This document shows, piece by piece, positions 48,571-56,778 of a DNA stretch of 61,581 bases. Position numbers and translations under genes: made by a program. The DNA lies in the NCBI GenBank assembly GCA_001915025.1, contig MNDR01000072.1, forward strand, positions 1-61,581. The letters are read 5' to 3'. Position 1 is the stretch's first letter. The number at the start of each line of letters is the position of its first letter. This DNA comes from Gemmatimonadetes bacterium 13_2_20CM_2_65_7. GTDB taxonomy: Bacteria > Gemmatimonadota > Gemmatimonadetes > Gemmatimonadales > GWC2-71-9. The notes under the pieces were generated by a model. It did not search any database. It was not told the origin of the DNA and was given only the letters and a program-made list of their open reading frames with translations.

Positions 48571-50000
48571 AGACCGACCTCTTCATTGACAACGAGTGGC
48601 GGCCGGCCACTTCGGGGAAACGCTTCCCCGTCGTGAACCCTGCGACCGAAGAGGTGCTGGCCGATGTCGCGGCGGGGGATGCGGCGGACGTCGACAATGC
48701 GGTGCGCGCGGCGAAGGCCTGCTTCGAGTCCGCCGCCTGGCGCGACCTGTCGGCGCGAAAGCGCGGGCGGCTGCTGTTCAAGGCCGCGGATCTGCTCGAG
48801 GCCCGCCTCGACGAAGTCGCGCGGCTCGAGACGGCGCAGAACGGCAAGACGCTGTTCGAGTCGAAAATCGAAATCGGAATGACCGTCAACACCCTGCGCT
48901 ACTACGCGGGGTGGGCGGACAAGATCGTCGGCGACACGCTGCCCGTCGAAGGGCCGTTCTTCACCTACACGATTCGCGAGCCGATCGGCGTCGTGGGCGC
49001 CATCGTCCCCTGGAATTTCCCGCTCAACATCGCGAGCTGGAAGTTCGCGCCCGCCCTGGCCGCCGGTTGTACCATCGTCTTAAAGCCCGCTTCCGAAACG
49101 CCGCTCACCGCCCTGCTCTTCGCCGAGATCGCACTCGAGGCGGGGCTGCCGGCCGGTGCCTTCAATGTGATCACGGGTGGAGGCTCGACCGCGGGCGCGG
49201 CGCTCGTGCGGCATCCTGATGTCGATAAGATCTCGTTCACCGGCTCGACCGAGGTCGGCCGGCAGATCATGAAAATGGCGTCCGAGACCAACAAGCGCGT
49301 GACGCTCGAGCTGGGCGGTAAGAGTCCCAACATCATCTTCGCCGACGCCGATTTGAAAGCCGCCGTGCGCGGAGCGCAGACCGGGATTTTCTACGGCAAG
49401 GGCGAGGTGTGCGCGGCCGGATCGCGCCTGCTCGTCGAGAAAGCCGTGCACGAGCAAGTCGTCGAACAGCTCGCCGAGGGCGCGAAGAAGCTGACGCCCG
49501 GTGACCCGCTCGATAAGAACACGCGGATGGGAGCCTTGGTCTCGAAGAAGCAGCAGGAGACCGTGCTCTCTTACATCAAGAAAGGCGTGGACGAGGGCGC
49601 AAAACTTGTAGCGGGCGGCAAGGCCGCAAAACCCAATGGCAAGGGTTATTACGTCGAAGCAACCGTGTTCGACGCCGTCCAGCCGGAGATGACGATCGCA
49701 CGCGAGGAGATTTTCGGACCGGTGCTCGCGGTGCTCACGTTCGACGATTTCGAGCAGGGCATGAAGCTCGCCAATCAGACGATTTACGGCTTGGCCGCCG
49801 GCATCTGGACGAAGGACATCCAAAAGGCGCATCGCGCCGCTAAGGCGATTCGCGCCGGTACGGTGTGGATCAACTCCTACAATTCGTACGACTCCGGCGC
49901 GCCGTTCGGGGGGTTTAAAGCATCTGGATTTGGCCGAGACCTCGGACGGGAAGCGCTGGACGGATATCTCGACACGAAGACCGTTTGGGTCGGATTGTGA
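48567..50000 (+). CDS. aldehyde dehydrogenase (NAD(P)-dependent)
   Basis: A 477-residue dehydrogenase with PWNFPLNIASWKFAPALAAG, FTGSTEVGRQIM, LELGGKSPNIIF and the catalytic Cys region GKGEVCAAGSRLLV, where the Cys is flanked by Val and Ala as in betaine-aldehyde-type enzymes. It would oxidise an aldehyde produced in the pathway, but the substrate is unknown; it is not a PaaZ fusion. GTG start overlaps the hydratase stop. Confidence 0.92.
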   Translation: MKTDLFIDNEWRPATSGKRFPVVNPATEEVLADVAAGDAADVDNAVRAAKACFESAAWRDLSARKRGRLLFKAADLLEARLDEVARLETAQNGKTLFESKIEIGMTVNTLRYYAGWADKIVGDTLPVEGPFFTYTIREPIGVVGAIVPWNFPLNIASWKFAPALAAGCTIVLKPASETPLTALLFAEIALEAGLPAGAFNVITGGGSTAGAALVRHPDVDKISFTGSTEVGRQIMKMASETNKRVTLELGGKSPNIIFADADLKAAVRGAQTGIFYGKGEVCAAGSRLLVEKAVHEQVVEQLAEGAKKLTPGDPLDKNTRMGALVSKKQQETVLSYIKKGVDEGAKLVAGGKAAKPNGKGYYVEATVFDAVQPEMTIAREEIFGPVLAVLTFDDFEQGMKLANQTIYGLAAGIWTKDIQKAHRAAKAIRAGTVWINSYNSYDSGAPFGGFKASGFGRDLGREALDGYLDTKTVWVGL

Positions 50001-51163
50001 CCGAAGCCTTCATTACGACTGCGCTGCGAACGCCGGTCGGCAAGCACGGTGGGGCGTTGGCGGGCATTCGACCGGACGATCTCGCCGCGATCCCCATCAA
50101 GGCCGTTGTCGAGCGCTCAGGCGTCGATCCCCAATCAATCGATGACGTGATTCTCGGCTGTGCCAATCAAGCGGGCGAGGACAACCGGAACGTCGCACGC
50201 ATGGCCTTGCTCCTCGCCGGTCTTCCGGTCGAAGTGCCCGGCCAAACCGTGAACCGGTTGTGTGGCTCGGGCCTACAGGCCGTCGCGAGCGCCGCGCAGG
50301 CGATCAAGGCGGGCGAGGGCGAGACCTTCGTCGCCGGCGGCGTCGAGAGCATGACGCGCGCGCCGTACGTGATGCTCAAACCCTCCGAGCCGTTCAGTCG
50401 CAAGACGCCCGAGGTCGCAGATACGACCGTCGGATGGCGGTTCGTGAATCCGCGGATGAAGCAGGAATGGACGATCTCGCTGGGAGAGACGGCGGAGGTC
50501 GTCGCGGCTCGCTATAAGATTTCGCGCGCCGAGCAGGATGCGTTTGCCGTGGAGAGCCAGCAGCGCGCGGCGCGGGCGCTCAAGGAGTGCGTGTTCACGA
50601 ACGAGCTCGTGCCGGTGACGCTCCCGGACGGATCGACGTTCGCGAAGGACGAATACCCGCGCGCCGGCACCACGCTCGAAGCGGTCGCCCAGCTCAAGCC
50701 GGCGTTCAGGAAGGACGGGACGGTGACGGCGGCGAGCTCCAGCGGGATCAATGACGGCGCCGCTGCTCTCCTGGTCACCGGAACCGGAAACAAGCCGCTC
50801 GCTCGTATTCTTACCACAGCTGTCGCAGGCGTGGATCCCAGCTGTATGGGCCTCGGGCCGATTCCGGCGACGAAGAAAGCCCTCAAACGAGCCGGCCTCA
50901 CAATCGATCAAATCGATCTCGTCGAGCTGAATGAAGCATTTGCCGCGCAGGCGATTGCCTGCATCCGCGAGCTGAAGCTCGACCCCGCGAAGGTCAACAT
51001 CTACGGCGGCGGTATCGCGCTCGGTCATCCGCTGGGTTGCACCGGCGCGAAGCTCTTAACGACGTTGGTTCACGCCTTACATCGTACGAAGTCTTCTTAC
51101 GGTTTAGTCAGCATGTGCATCGGCGTCGGCCAAGGGATCGCGATGATCGTGGAGCGCGTTTGA
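49997..51163 (+). CDS. acetyl-CoA acyltransferase (thiolase)
   Basis: A 388-residue thiolase with the nucleophile Cys in VNRLCGSGLQAV, and the C-terminal His and Cys in GGGIALGHPLGCTGAK, plus NEAFAAQAIA. It cleaves 3-ketoacyl-CoA; PaaJ-like context suggests 3-oxoadipyl-CoA. GTG 49997 overlaps the aldehyde dehydrogenase stop (GTGA). Confidence 0.93.
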   Translation: MTEAFITTALRTPVGKHGGALAGIRPDDLAAIPIKAVVERSGVDPQSIDDVILGCANQAGEDNRNVARMALLLAGLPVEVPGQTVNRLCGSGLQAVASAAQAIKAGEGETFVAGGVESMTRAPYVMLKPSEPFSRKTPEVADTTVGWRFVNPRMKQEWTISLGETAEVVAARYKISRAEQDAFAVESQQRAARALKECVFTNELVPVTLPDGSTFAKDEYPRAGTTLEAVAQLKPAFRKDGTVTAASSSGINDGAAALLVTGTGNKPLARILTTAVAGVDPSCMGLGPIPATKKALKRAGLTIDQIDLVELNEAFAAQAIACIRELKLDPAKVNIYGGGIALGHPLGCTGAKLLTTLVHALHRTKSSYGLVSMCIGVGQGIAMIVERV

Positions 51164-51900
51164 TGGCCGCTTACGAGCGGGTGCTCGTCGAGGTCAAGGG
51201 CCACGTTGGCACGGTGACGCTCAATCGGCCGGAGAAGCTCAACGCCTTTGATCCCGAGGCGTGTGACGATCTGATCGAGGCGTTGCGCATGCTCTCCACA
51301 GCCGACGCGGTGCGCGTCATCGTCATTACGGGCGCCGGGCGGGCATTCTGCGCGGGTGCGGATCTCGGCGTGCTCGGCTCGCGCGGAGAAGAGCTTGTGC
51401 GTGCCGGCAAAGACATCGCGCTGACGATCCGCAACGCACCGAAACCGGTGCTCGCGGCGGTCAACGGACCGGCGGCCGGCGGCGGCGCCAACCTCGCGCT
51501 GGCGTGCGACTACCGCCTCGCGTCCGATCAAGCATCCATCGGCCAGGTATTTCACAAACTGGGGATCGGGCCGGATTGGGGCGGCAGCTATTTCCTGCCC
51601 CGTCTGACTGGCATCTCCAAGGCGCTCGAGCTGGTCTGGAGCGCGCGCATGGTCCCGGCGGCCGAGGCGTTGGCACTCGGACTCTTTGATCGGGTGGTTC
51701 CGCAGGCGACACTCGCCGCGGAGACGATGAGCCTGGCCGAGCGATGGGCGGCGATGGCGCCGCTCGCCGTGCGGAAGACAAAGGAAGCGTTGTACCGCTC
51801 CGAGCACTCCACGCTCGAGGAGATGCTCGACGTCGAAATCGCCGATCAACAGGCATTGTTCGCTACACCAGAGGCCCGTCAACTGATAAGGAACCGCTGA
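51163..51900 (+). CDS. enoyl-CoA hydratase/isomerase family protein (PaaG-like isomerase type)
   Basis: A 245-residue crotonase-fold protein. The first hydratase Glu is replaced (GGGANLALACDYRLA) and the second region reads KLGIGPDWGGSYFLPR with a catalytic-type Asp, the form seen in PaaG ring-opening isomerases and Delta3-Delta2 enoyl-CoA isomerases rather than hydratases. ATG overlaps the thiolase stop (TGATG). With the neighbouring di-iron protein, an epoxide-to-oxepin isomerase role is possible. Confidence 0.88.
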   Translation: MAAYERVLVEVKGHVGTVTLNRPEKLNAFDPEACDDLIEALRMLSTADAVRVIVITGAGRAFCAGADLGVLGSRGEELVRAGKDIALTIRNAPKPVLAAVNGPAAGGGANLALACDYRLASDQASIGQVFHKLGIGPDWGGSYFLPRLTGISKALELVWSARMVPAAEALALGLFDRVVPQATLAAETMSLAERWAAMAPLAVRKTKEALYRSEHSTLEEMLDVEIADQQALFATPEARQLIRNR

Positions 51901-53027
51901 TGGTCCGCAAACTCCACAACTTTGACGACTGGATCGACTACTTCAAATACTGGCAGGACTCGATCGGACTTCCCGAAGGTGCGATTCGCGCCTTCAAGTT
52001 CGAGGCAAAGTTCGGCGACCCGGAAGTGCCCCACATCGAGTTTGGGCATTACAAGGGCCAGCGAAAATGGCCGACGATCATGCACATCCCCGATCAGCGC
52101 ATTCGTGATGCCCTGCTCAATCTGATTGTGTACCAGGGAGACACGGAGTTCGCGTCCGTCGAGCAGCAGCGCAACCTGCTGCAACACGCGCCATCGGACT
52201 ACGACCTGTTGTCGCTGCAGCGCGTGATGACCGAAGAGATGCGGCACGGCTGGCAGATGTCCTACCTGCTCTGCTCGCACTTCGGTGATGAAGGCAAGCG
52301 CGAAGCGGCAAAATTACTCGAGCGCCGCGCCGATGAGGGCGAACGCCTGCTTGGCTCGTTCAACGAGATCGTCGACAACTGGCTCGACTTCTTCACCTAC
52401 ACCCAGTTCATCGATCGCGACGGCAAGTTTCAGCTCAAGATGCTGTCGGTCTCGGCATTCGATCCGCTGTCCCGCTCGATGGGGCCGATGCTGAAAGAGG
52501 AGTCCTATCATCTCGGCACGGGCAACAACGGGCTGCTCCGCATCGTCAAGGCGGGCAAGATGCCGGCTGAGGTCATCCAACGCTTCTTCTATAAGTGGAT
52601 TCCGACGGCGTTCGATCTGTTTGGCACGGACAACTCATCGTCCGCCCACTGGGCCTATATCTGGGGTCTCAAAGGCCGCTACGACGAGCGCGAAAGCGGG
52701 GGGAACGGAGAGCCGGATAAGAGCAAGCTCAATGAGCTCGCGCGCAATCTCTATCGTCAAGAGATCGTGAAGCTCGTCGAGCGGCTCAACATTTTCATTC
52801 CCGAACGCGACCGGCAGCTCAAGGTTCCTGATCTCAAGTTCAATCGGCGGATCGGGATGTATGCGCATCAGCATTTCACGGTCGATGGGGAGCCGATCGA
52901 CGCGGCGAAGTATCCCGCGTACCTGGAATCGGTGCTGCCGCGTCCCGAAGACGTGGCCATCGTGCACGACATCGAGAAAGAGCCGGACTGGATCGAACCG
53001 AAGAAGGCCGACAGCCTGCAGCAGTGA
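51900..53027 (+). CDS. BoxB/PaaA-like di-iron aromatic-CoA oxygenase
   Basis: A 375-residue four-helix ferritin-like protein with carboxylate-bridged di-iron ligands: E83, E113 and H116 (TEEMRHGW), and E201 and H204 (LKEESYHLG). Stretches such as DRDGKFQLKMLSVSAFDPLSRS and FYKWIPTAFDLFG resemble benzoyl-CoA epoxidase BoxB more than PaaA, though it is shorter than BoxB. BoxB-type enzymes insert oxygen into CoA-bound aromatic rings. No reductase (PaaE/BoxA) or CoA ligase is seen nearby. TGATG overlap with the upstream isomerase gene. Confidence 0.8.
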   Translation: MVRKLHNFDDWIDYFKYWQDSIGLPEGAIRAFKFEAKFGDPEVPHIEFGHYKGQRKWPTIMHIPDQRIRDALLNLIVYQGDTEFASVEQQRNLLQHAPSDYDLLSLQRVMTEEMRHGWQMSYLLCSHFGDEGKREAAKLLERRADEGERLLGSFNEIVDNWLDFFTYTQFIDRDGKFQLKMLSVSAFDPLSRSMGPMLKEESYHLGTGNNGLLRIVKAGKMPAEVIQRFFYKWIPTAFDLFGTDNSSSAHWAYIWGLKGRYDERESGGNGEPDKSKLNELARNLYRQEIVKLVERLNIFIPERDRQLKVPDLKFNRRIGMYAHQHFTVDGEPIDAAKYPAYLESVLPRPEDVAIVHDIEKEPDWIEPKKADSLQQ

Positions 53028-53719
53028 AAATGGTTCCCCTCGTCATCGCCCATCGAGGGGCGTCGAGCGTCGAGCTCGAGAATTCCCTTGCCGCCTTTCG
53101 GGCGGCGGGTCCGTTAGGCGCTGACGGGATCGAGCTGGACGTGCACAACACGCTCGACGGCGAGCTCATCATTCATCACGACCCATCGGTGCTCGGCCTG
53201 CCCATCGCGCAGGCGCGAGCTGGCGATCTCGCCATGCTGCATCTCGCGAACGGCGAGCCAATCCCCACATTGGCGCAGGCGCTCGACGCCATAGGCCCGC
53301 GACTCAAGGTGTTCGTCGAGATAAAAGTCCTCGATCCGCGCTGGGACGATCGTCTCCTCGAGACACTGGACCGCGGTCCGAATCCCAAGGGATACGCCAT
53401 TCACAGCTTCGCTTTTCACGTCGTCCGCCGGTTCGCCGAGAAGCGGCCGGACCTGCCGCGCGGCGTCCTGTCCGACGTCGAGACGCGCAATCCCAGGCGG
53501 ACACTCGAGGATGCCCGCGCCCAGACGCTGTGGCAGGAGCGCAAGATGCTGGACGAAAATCTCGTCCGCACGGTCCACGATCTCGGCGCGCAGATCATCG
53601 CCTGGACGCTGGACAGCCCGTCCGACATAGAGCGATTCGTGCGCATGGGTGTCGATGGGATTTGCACGAATCATCCGGAGCGCGGCCGCAGGATCGTGGA
53701 TGCTCCCCGGGCCGCATGA
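53024..53719 (+). CDS. glycerophosphodiester phosphodiesterase
   Basis: A 231-residue TIM-barrel phosphodiesterase with IAHRGASSVELENSLAAF (catalytic His, Glu), GADGIELDVHNTLDGELIIHHDPSV and a C-terminal GVDGICTNHPERG. It hydrolyses glycerophosphodiesters to glycerol-3-phosphate, an unusual job within this operon. The GTG start overlaps the oxygenase stop and its own stop overlaps the next start (ATGA), so it is firmly embedded. Confidence 0.9.
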   Translation: MKMVPLVIAHRGASSVELENSLAAFRAAGPLGADGIELDVHNTLDGELIIHHDPSVLGLPIAQARAGDLAMLHLANGEPIPTLAQALDAIGPRLKVFVEIKVLDPRWDDRLLETLDRGPNPKGYAIHSFAFHVVRRFAEKRPDLPRGVLSDVETRNPRRTLEDARAQTLWQERKMLDENLVRTVHDLGAQIIAWTLDSPSDIERFVRMGVDGICTNHPERGRRIVDAPRAA

Positions 53720-54564
53720 AGTCCACCCTCGTCGCGGTGATCGGCGCGGGCACGATGGGTCACGGCATCGCGTATGTGGCCGCGCTCTCGGGCTGTGACG
53801 TTCGTCTCACCGATGACCGTGCTGACGTTCTACCGCAAGCAAAAGCCAAAGTCGAGGCTCTGCTCGCCGGCGGTGTGAAACGGGGCAAACTGAGTGAGGC
53901 AGACGCGGCGGCGGTGCGCCAGAGATTGCAGACCGAGCCGACCGTCCGGAACGCGATCGCCGACGCCGATGTCGTCATCGAGGCCATCGTTGAGGACCTG
54001 GCGATCAAGCAACGGCTGTTCGCCGAGATCGAGCGTGCCGCGCCGGCCACTGCGCTGCTCGCGACCAACACATCCTCGCTGTCGATCGCGCAGATTGCCG
54101 CCGCGATGAAGCAGCCCGGCCGGTTGATCGGGATGCACTTCTTCAATCCGGTGCACGTGATGAAGCTCGTCGAGGTTGTCACCCACGCCGGCGCCGCCGC
54201 CGAGCGAGCCGTGCAGTTCGCGCGCCGGCTCGGCAAGGAACCGATTGTCGTGCGCGATTCGCCCGGTTTCGCATCCAGCCGCCTCGGTATCGTACTTGGT
54301 CTGGAAGCGATGCGCATGCTCGAACAGGGCGTCGCCAGCGCGGAAGACATCGACAAGGCGATGGAGCTCGGCTACAACCACCCGATGGGACCGTTGAAGC
54401 TCACCGATCAGGTCGGTCTCGACGTGCGACTCGCCATCGCGGAGTATCTCCACGCCACACTCGGCAAGCCGCACTACGAAGCGCCCAAGATCCTGCGCGA
54501 GAAAGTGAAGAAGGGAGAGTTGGGCAGGAAGACGGGAAAGGGGTTCTACACCTGGAGCGACTGA
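53716..54564 (+). CDS. 3-hydroxyacyl-CoA dehydrogenase
   Basis: A 282-residue NAD-dependent dehydrogenase with VIGAGTMGHGIAYVAA, NTSSLSI, the catalytic His in HFFNPVHVMKLVEVV and DSPGFASSR, plus the C-terminal YNHPMGPLKLTDQVGLD. The length fits the stand-alone HbdA/PaaH-type enzyme. In this operon it would oxidise a 3-hydroxyacyl-CoA before the thiolase. ATGA overlap with the upstream gene. Confidence 0.93.
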   Translation: MKSTLVAVIGAGTMGHGIAYVAALSGCDVRLTDDRADVLPQAKAKVEALLAGGVKRGKLSEADAAAVRQRLQTEPTVRNAIADADVVIEAIVEDLAIKQRLFAEIERAAPATALLATNTSSLSIAQIAAAMKQPGRLIGMHFFNPVHVMKLVEVVTHAGAAAERAVQFARRLGKEPIVVRDSPGFASSRLGIVLGLEAMRMLEQGVASAEDIDKAMELGYNHPMGPLKLTDQVGLDVRLAIAEYLHATLGKPHYEAPKILREKVKKGELGRKTGKGFYTWSD

Positions 54565-54578
54565 GTCGCATCACCGAC

Positions 54579-55415
54579 GTGCACATCCACATCCAGCCAT
54601 GGCGCGACCTCAAACCCCAAGTCCAGGAGGCGATGCGCAGGGGGAAGGAATCCCATTGGGATTTCCTGCTGTCCCTCATGGACGATCCACGCGCGCTGCT
54701 CGACGTCATGGATCGCGCCGGCGTGTGGCGCGTGGGACTCGTCAACTATCCGAGTCCCGATGTGATGGGGTTCGACGATTCCACGAACACGTTCGCCGCG
54801 AAGTACGCCCAGGCGAATCCCGAACGGCTGATCGCGTACGGCGGCGTGCATGCCCGCTACACGCGAGATCCCGGCGGTGACGTCGACCGGTTGATCGACC
54901 AGGGGATTCGGCTGCTGAAGATTCATCCGCCTCATCAGTGCTTCGCCGCGAACGCCTACACTGATGGGCTCGACGCACTCGGCAAGATCTACCGCCGCTG
55001 CGAGGAACGAGGACTGCCGGTCATGGTGCACACGGGCACCTCGATTTTTCCCGGGGCGCGCTCCAAGTACGGGAATCCGATGGAGCTCGATGACGTCGCG
55101 ATCGATTTCCCCGATTTGCCGCTCGTGATGGCCCACGGTGGGCGGCCGCTCTACATGGAGGAAGCCTTTTTCATCCTGCGACGTCATGGCCGCGTCAGGC
55201 TCGACGTCTCGGGCATTCCGCCGTCCAAGCTGCTGGAGTACTTTCCCCGCCTAACGGAGATCGCGGACCGCGTGCTGTGGGGCACCGACTGGCCCAGCCC
55301 GGGCGTCAAGGATCTGCGGCAAAACATCGATCAATTCCTGGCCCTGCCCCTTTCGGATACCCAGCGTCGGGCCATTCTCGAGACCAACGCGCTCGCGCTT
55401 TTTCCCGGAGTTTAA
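54579..55415 (+). CDS. amidohydrolase-related (ACMSD-like) metal hydrolase
   Basis: A 278-residue TIM-barrel amidohydrolase 2 family protein. Metal-binding residues appear in VHIHI near the start, KIHPPHQ, VMVHTGT, VMAHGGRP and the Asp in LWGTDWPSP. Family members decarboxylate or hydrate ring-cleavage products, so it may act late in an aromatic pathway. The start is uncertain: GTG 54579 is used here, but relatives carry a few residues before VHIHI; a CTG at 54561 with GGAG upstream is a possible alternative. Confidence 0.82.
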   Translation: MHIHIQPWRDLKPQVQEAMRRGKESHWDFLLSLMDDPRALLDVMDRAGVWRVGLVNYPSPDVMGFDDSTNTFAAKYAQANPERLIAYGGVHARYTRDPGGDVDRLIDQGIRLLKIHPPHQCFAANAYTDGLDALGKIYRRCEERGLPVMVHTGTSIFPGARSKYGNPMELDDVAIDFPDLPLVMAHGGRPLYMEEAFFILRRHGRVRLDVSGIPPSKLLEYFPRLTEIADRVLWGTDWPSPGVKDLRQNIDQFLALPLSDTQRRAILETNALALFPGV

Positions 55416-55422
55416 GCCCCGA

Positions 55423-56778
55423 ATGAGACCACTCTGGCTGGTGGCGACCCTGATCCCGGGCGTGCTGTCGGCGCAAGCGGGTGCAGGTCGTATCGCCTTC
55501 GAGCAGTTCACCCTGCCGAACGGCCTCCACGTCATCTACTCGGAAGATCATTCGGACCCGATCGTGACCGTTGATGTCTGGTATGAAGTGGGCTCCCGCA
55601 ACGAGCGCCCCGGCCACTCCGGCTTCGCCCATCTCTTCGAGCACATGATGTTCGAGGGATCGGCACACGTGAAAAAGTCGGAACACGATCAGCTGATCGA
55701 ACGCGCGGGCGGCGATTTCAACGGCAGCACGGCGGAAGACCGGACCAATTTCTACGAAACCGTGCCCTCCAATCGGCTCAACCTCGCCCTCTGGCTCGAG
55801 GCGGATCGGATGCGGTCACTGGCGATCACCGAAGCGAATTTCGAGAATCAGCGGCAGGCCGTGAAAGAAGAACGGCGCCTGCGGGTCGACAATCAGCCGT
55901 ATCAGGGCGCGTTCACCGACGGCCTCACCTGGCCGTTCGACAGCAGCAGCTGCTTCCCCTACGCCCATACCGTCATCGGGTCGATGGCGGATCTCGATGC
56001 GGCGAAGTTGGCCGACGTGAAGGCGTTCTTCGACACCTATTACGCGCCGAACAATGCGACACTGGTCGTCGTCGGCGATTTCAGTCCCGCGCAACTCCGT
56101 AGCCTCGTCAATCAATACTTCGCCAGCGTGCCCAGCCATGCGGCGCTGGAGCCACCACGCTGCGATACGCCGGCCAGCGCCACATCCCGCCGTCGCGAAG
56201 TCCATGACGCGCACGCCAATCTCGATGCCGTCATTCGGCTCTATCGAGTCCCCGAGCACCGGCACGCCGACACCCCGGCGCTCGAGGTGCTCAACGTCAT
56301 CCTCGGCTCCGGCGAGAGCTCGCGACTCAATGTCGCCGTCGTGCGACGCGACAAGGCCGCCGTCGCCACCGGCGCGCTCCTGAATCCTTTCGGCTCGCGC
56401 AACGGGCCGGGTATCTGGGCGGCCTACGGGATCGTGAATCAGGGAATCTCTGCGGCCAAGCTGGACAGCCTGATCGGCCTGCAGCTCGATAGCATCCGCG
56501 CGAATGGGATCGCGGCAGAAGAGTTGGCGAAGGCAAAAAACATTATCCGCTCTGGAATGATCGCCTCCCGGGAGACGACCTTCGGAAAGGCGGAAGAGCT
56601 CCACCATTACCGGACGTTTCACAACTCCCTCGACGAGATCAATACCGATCTCGATCGCTTCATGGCCGTCACGACCGACGATGTGAAGCGCGTCGCGACC
56701 ACCTATCTCGCCCCCAATAACCTCACGCTGGTGATCGTCCGTGCGGGTCCGGGTCCGACGTCGGGAGGTGGACGATGA
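55423..56778 (+). CDS. exported M16 zinc peptidase, catalytic subunit type
   Basis: A 451-residue exported pitrilysin-family peptidase. A signal peptide (about 1-18, ending VLSAQ) is followed by the inverted zinc motif HLFEH (H70, E73, H74) and the distal Glu around E150 (KEERRLRVD). The second M16 domain lacks a metal site, as usual. It overlaps the next gene, a non-catalytic M16 partner, by four bases. Confidence 0.92.
   Translation: MRPLWLVATLIPGVLSAQAGAGRIAFEQFTLPNGLHVIYSEDHSDPIVTVDVWYEVGSRNERPGHSGFAHLFEHMMFEGSAHVKKSEHDQLIERAGGDFNGSTAEDRTNFYETVPSNRLNLALWLEADRMRSLAITEANFENQRQAVKEERRLRVDNQPYQGAFTDGLTWPFDSSSCFPYAHTVIGSMADLDAAKLADVKAFFDTYYAPNNATLVVVGDFSPAQLRSLVNQYFASVPSHAALEPPRCDTPASATSRRREVHDAHANLDAVIRLYRVPEHRHADTPALEVLNVILGSGESSRLNVAVVRRDKAAVATGALLNPFGSRNGPGIWAAYGIVNQGISAAKLDSLIGLQLDSIRANGIAAEELAKAKNIIRSGMIASRETTFGKAEELHHYRTFHNSLDEINTDLDRFMAVTTDDVKRVATTYLAPNNLTLVIVRAGPGPTSGGGR

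Noticed and set aside
48614-48631. Perfect hairpin CGGGGAA-ACGC-TTCCCCG in the aldehyde dehydrogenase gene
   Set aside because: It is short, lies in a well-conserved coding region (SGKRFPVV) and has no repeat units; probably chance in GC-rich DNA.
54645-54668. Near-palindrome AGGAATCCCATTGGGATTTCC in the amidohydrolase gene
   Set aside because: Inside coding sequence, single copy and without U-run or relation to a promoter; no function can be supported.
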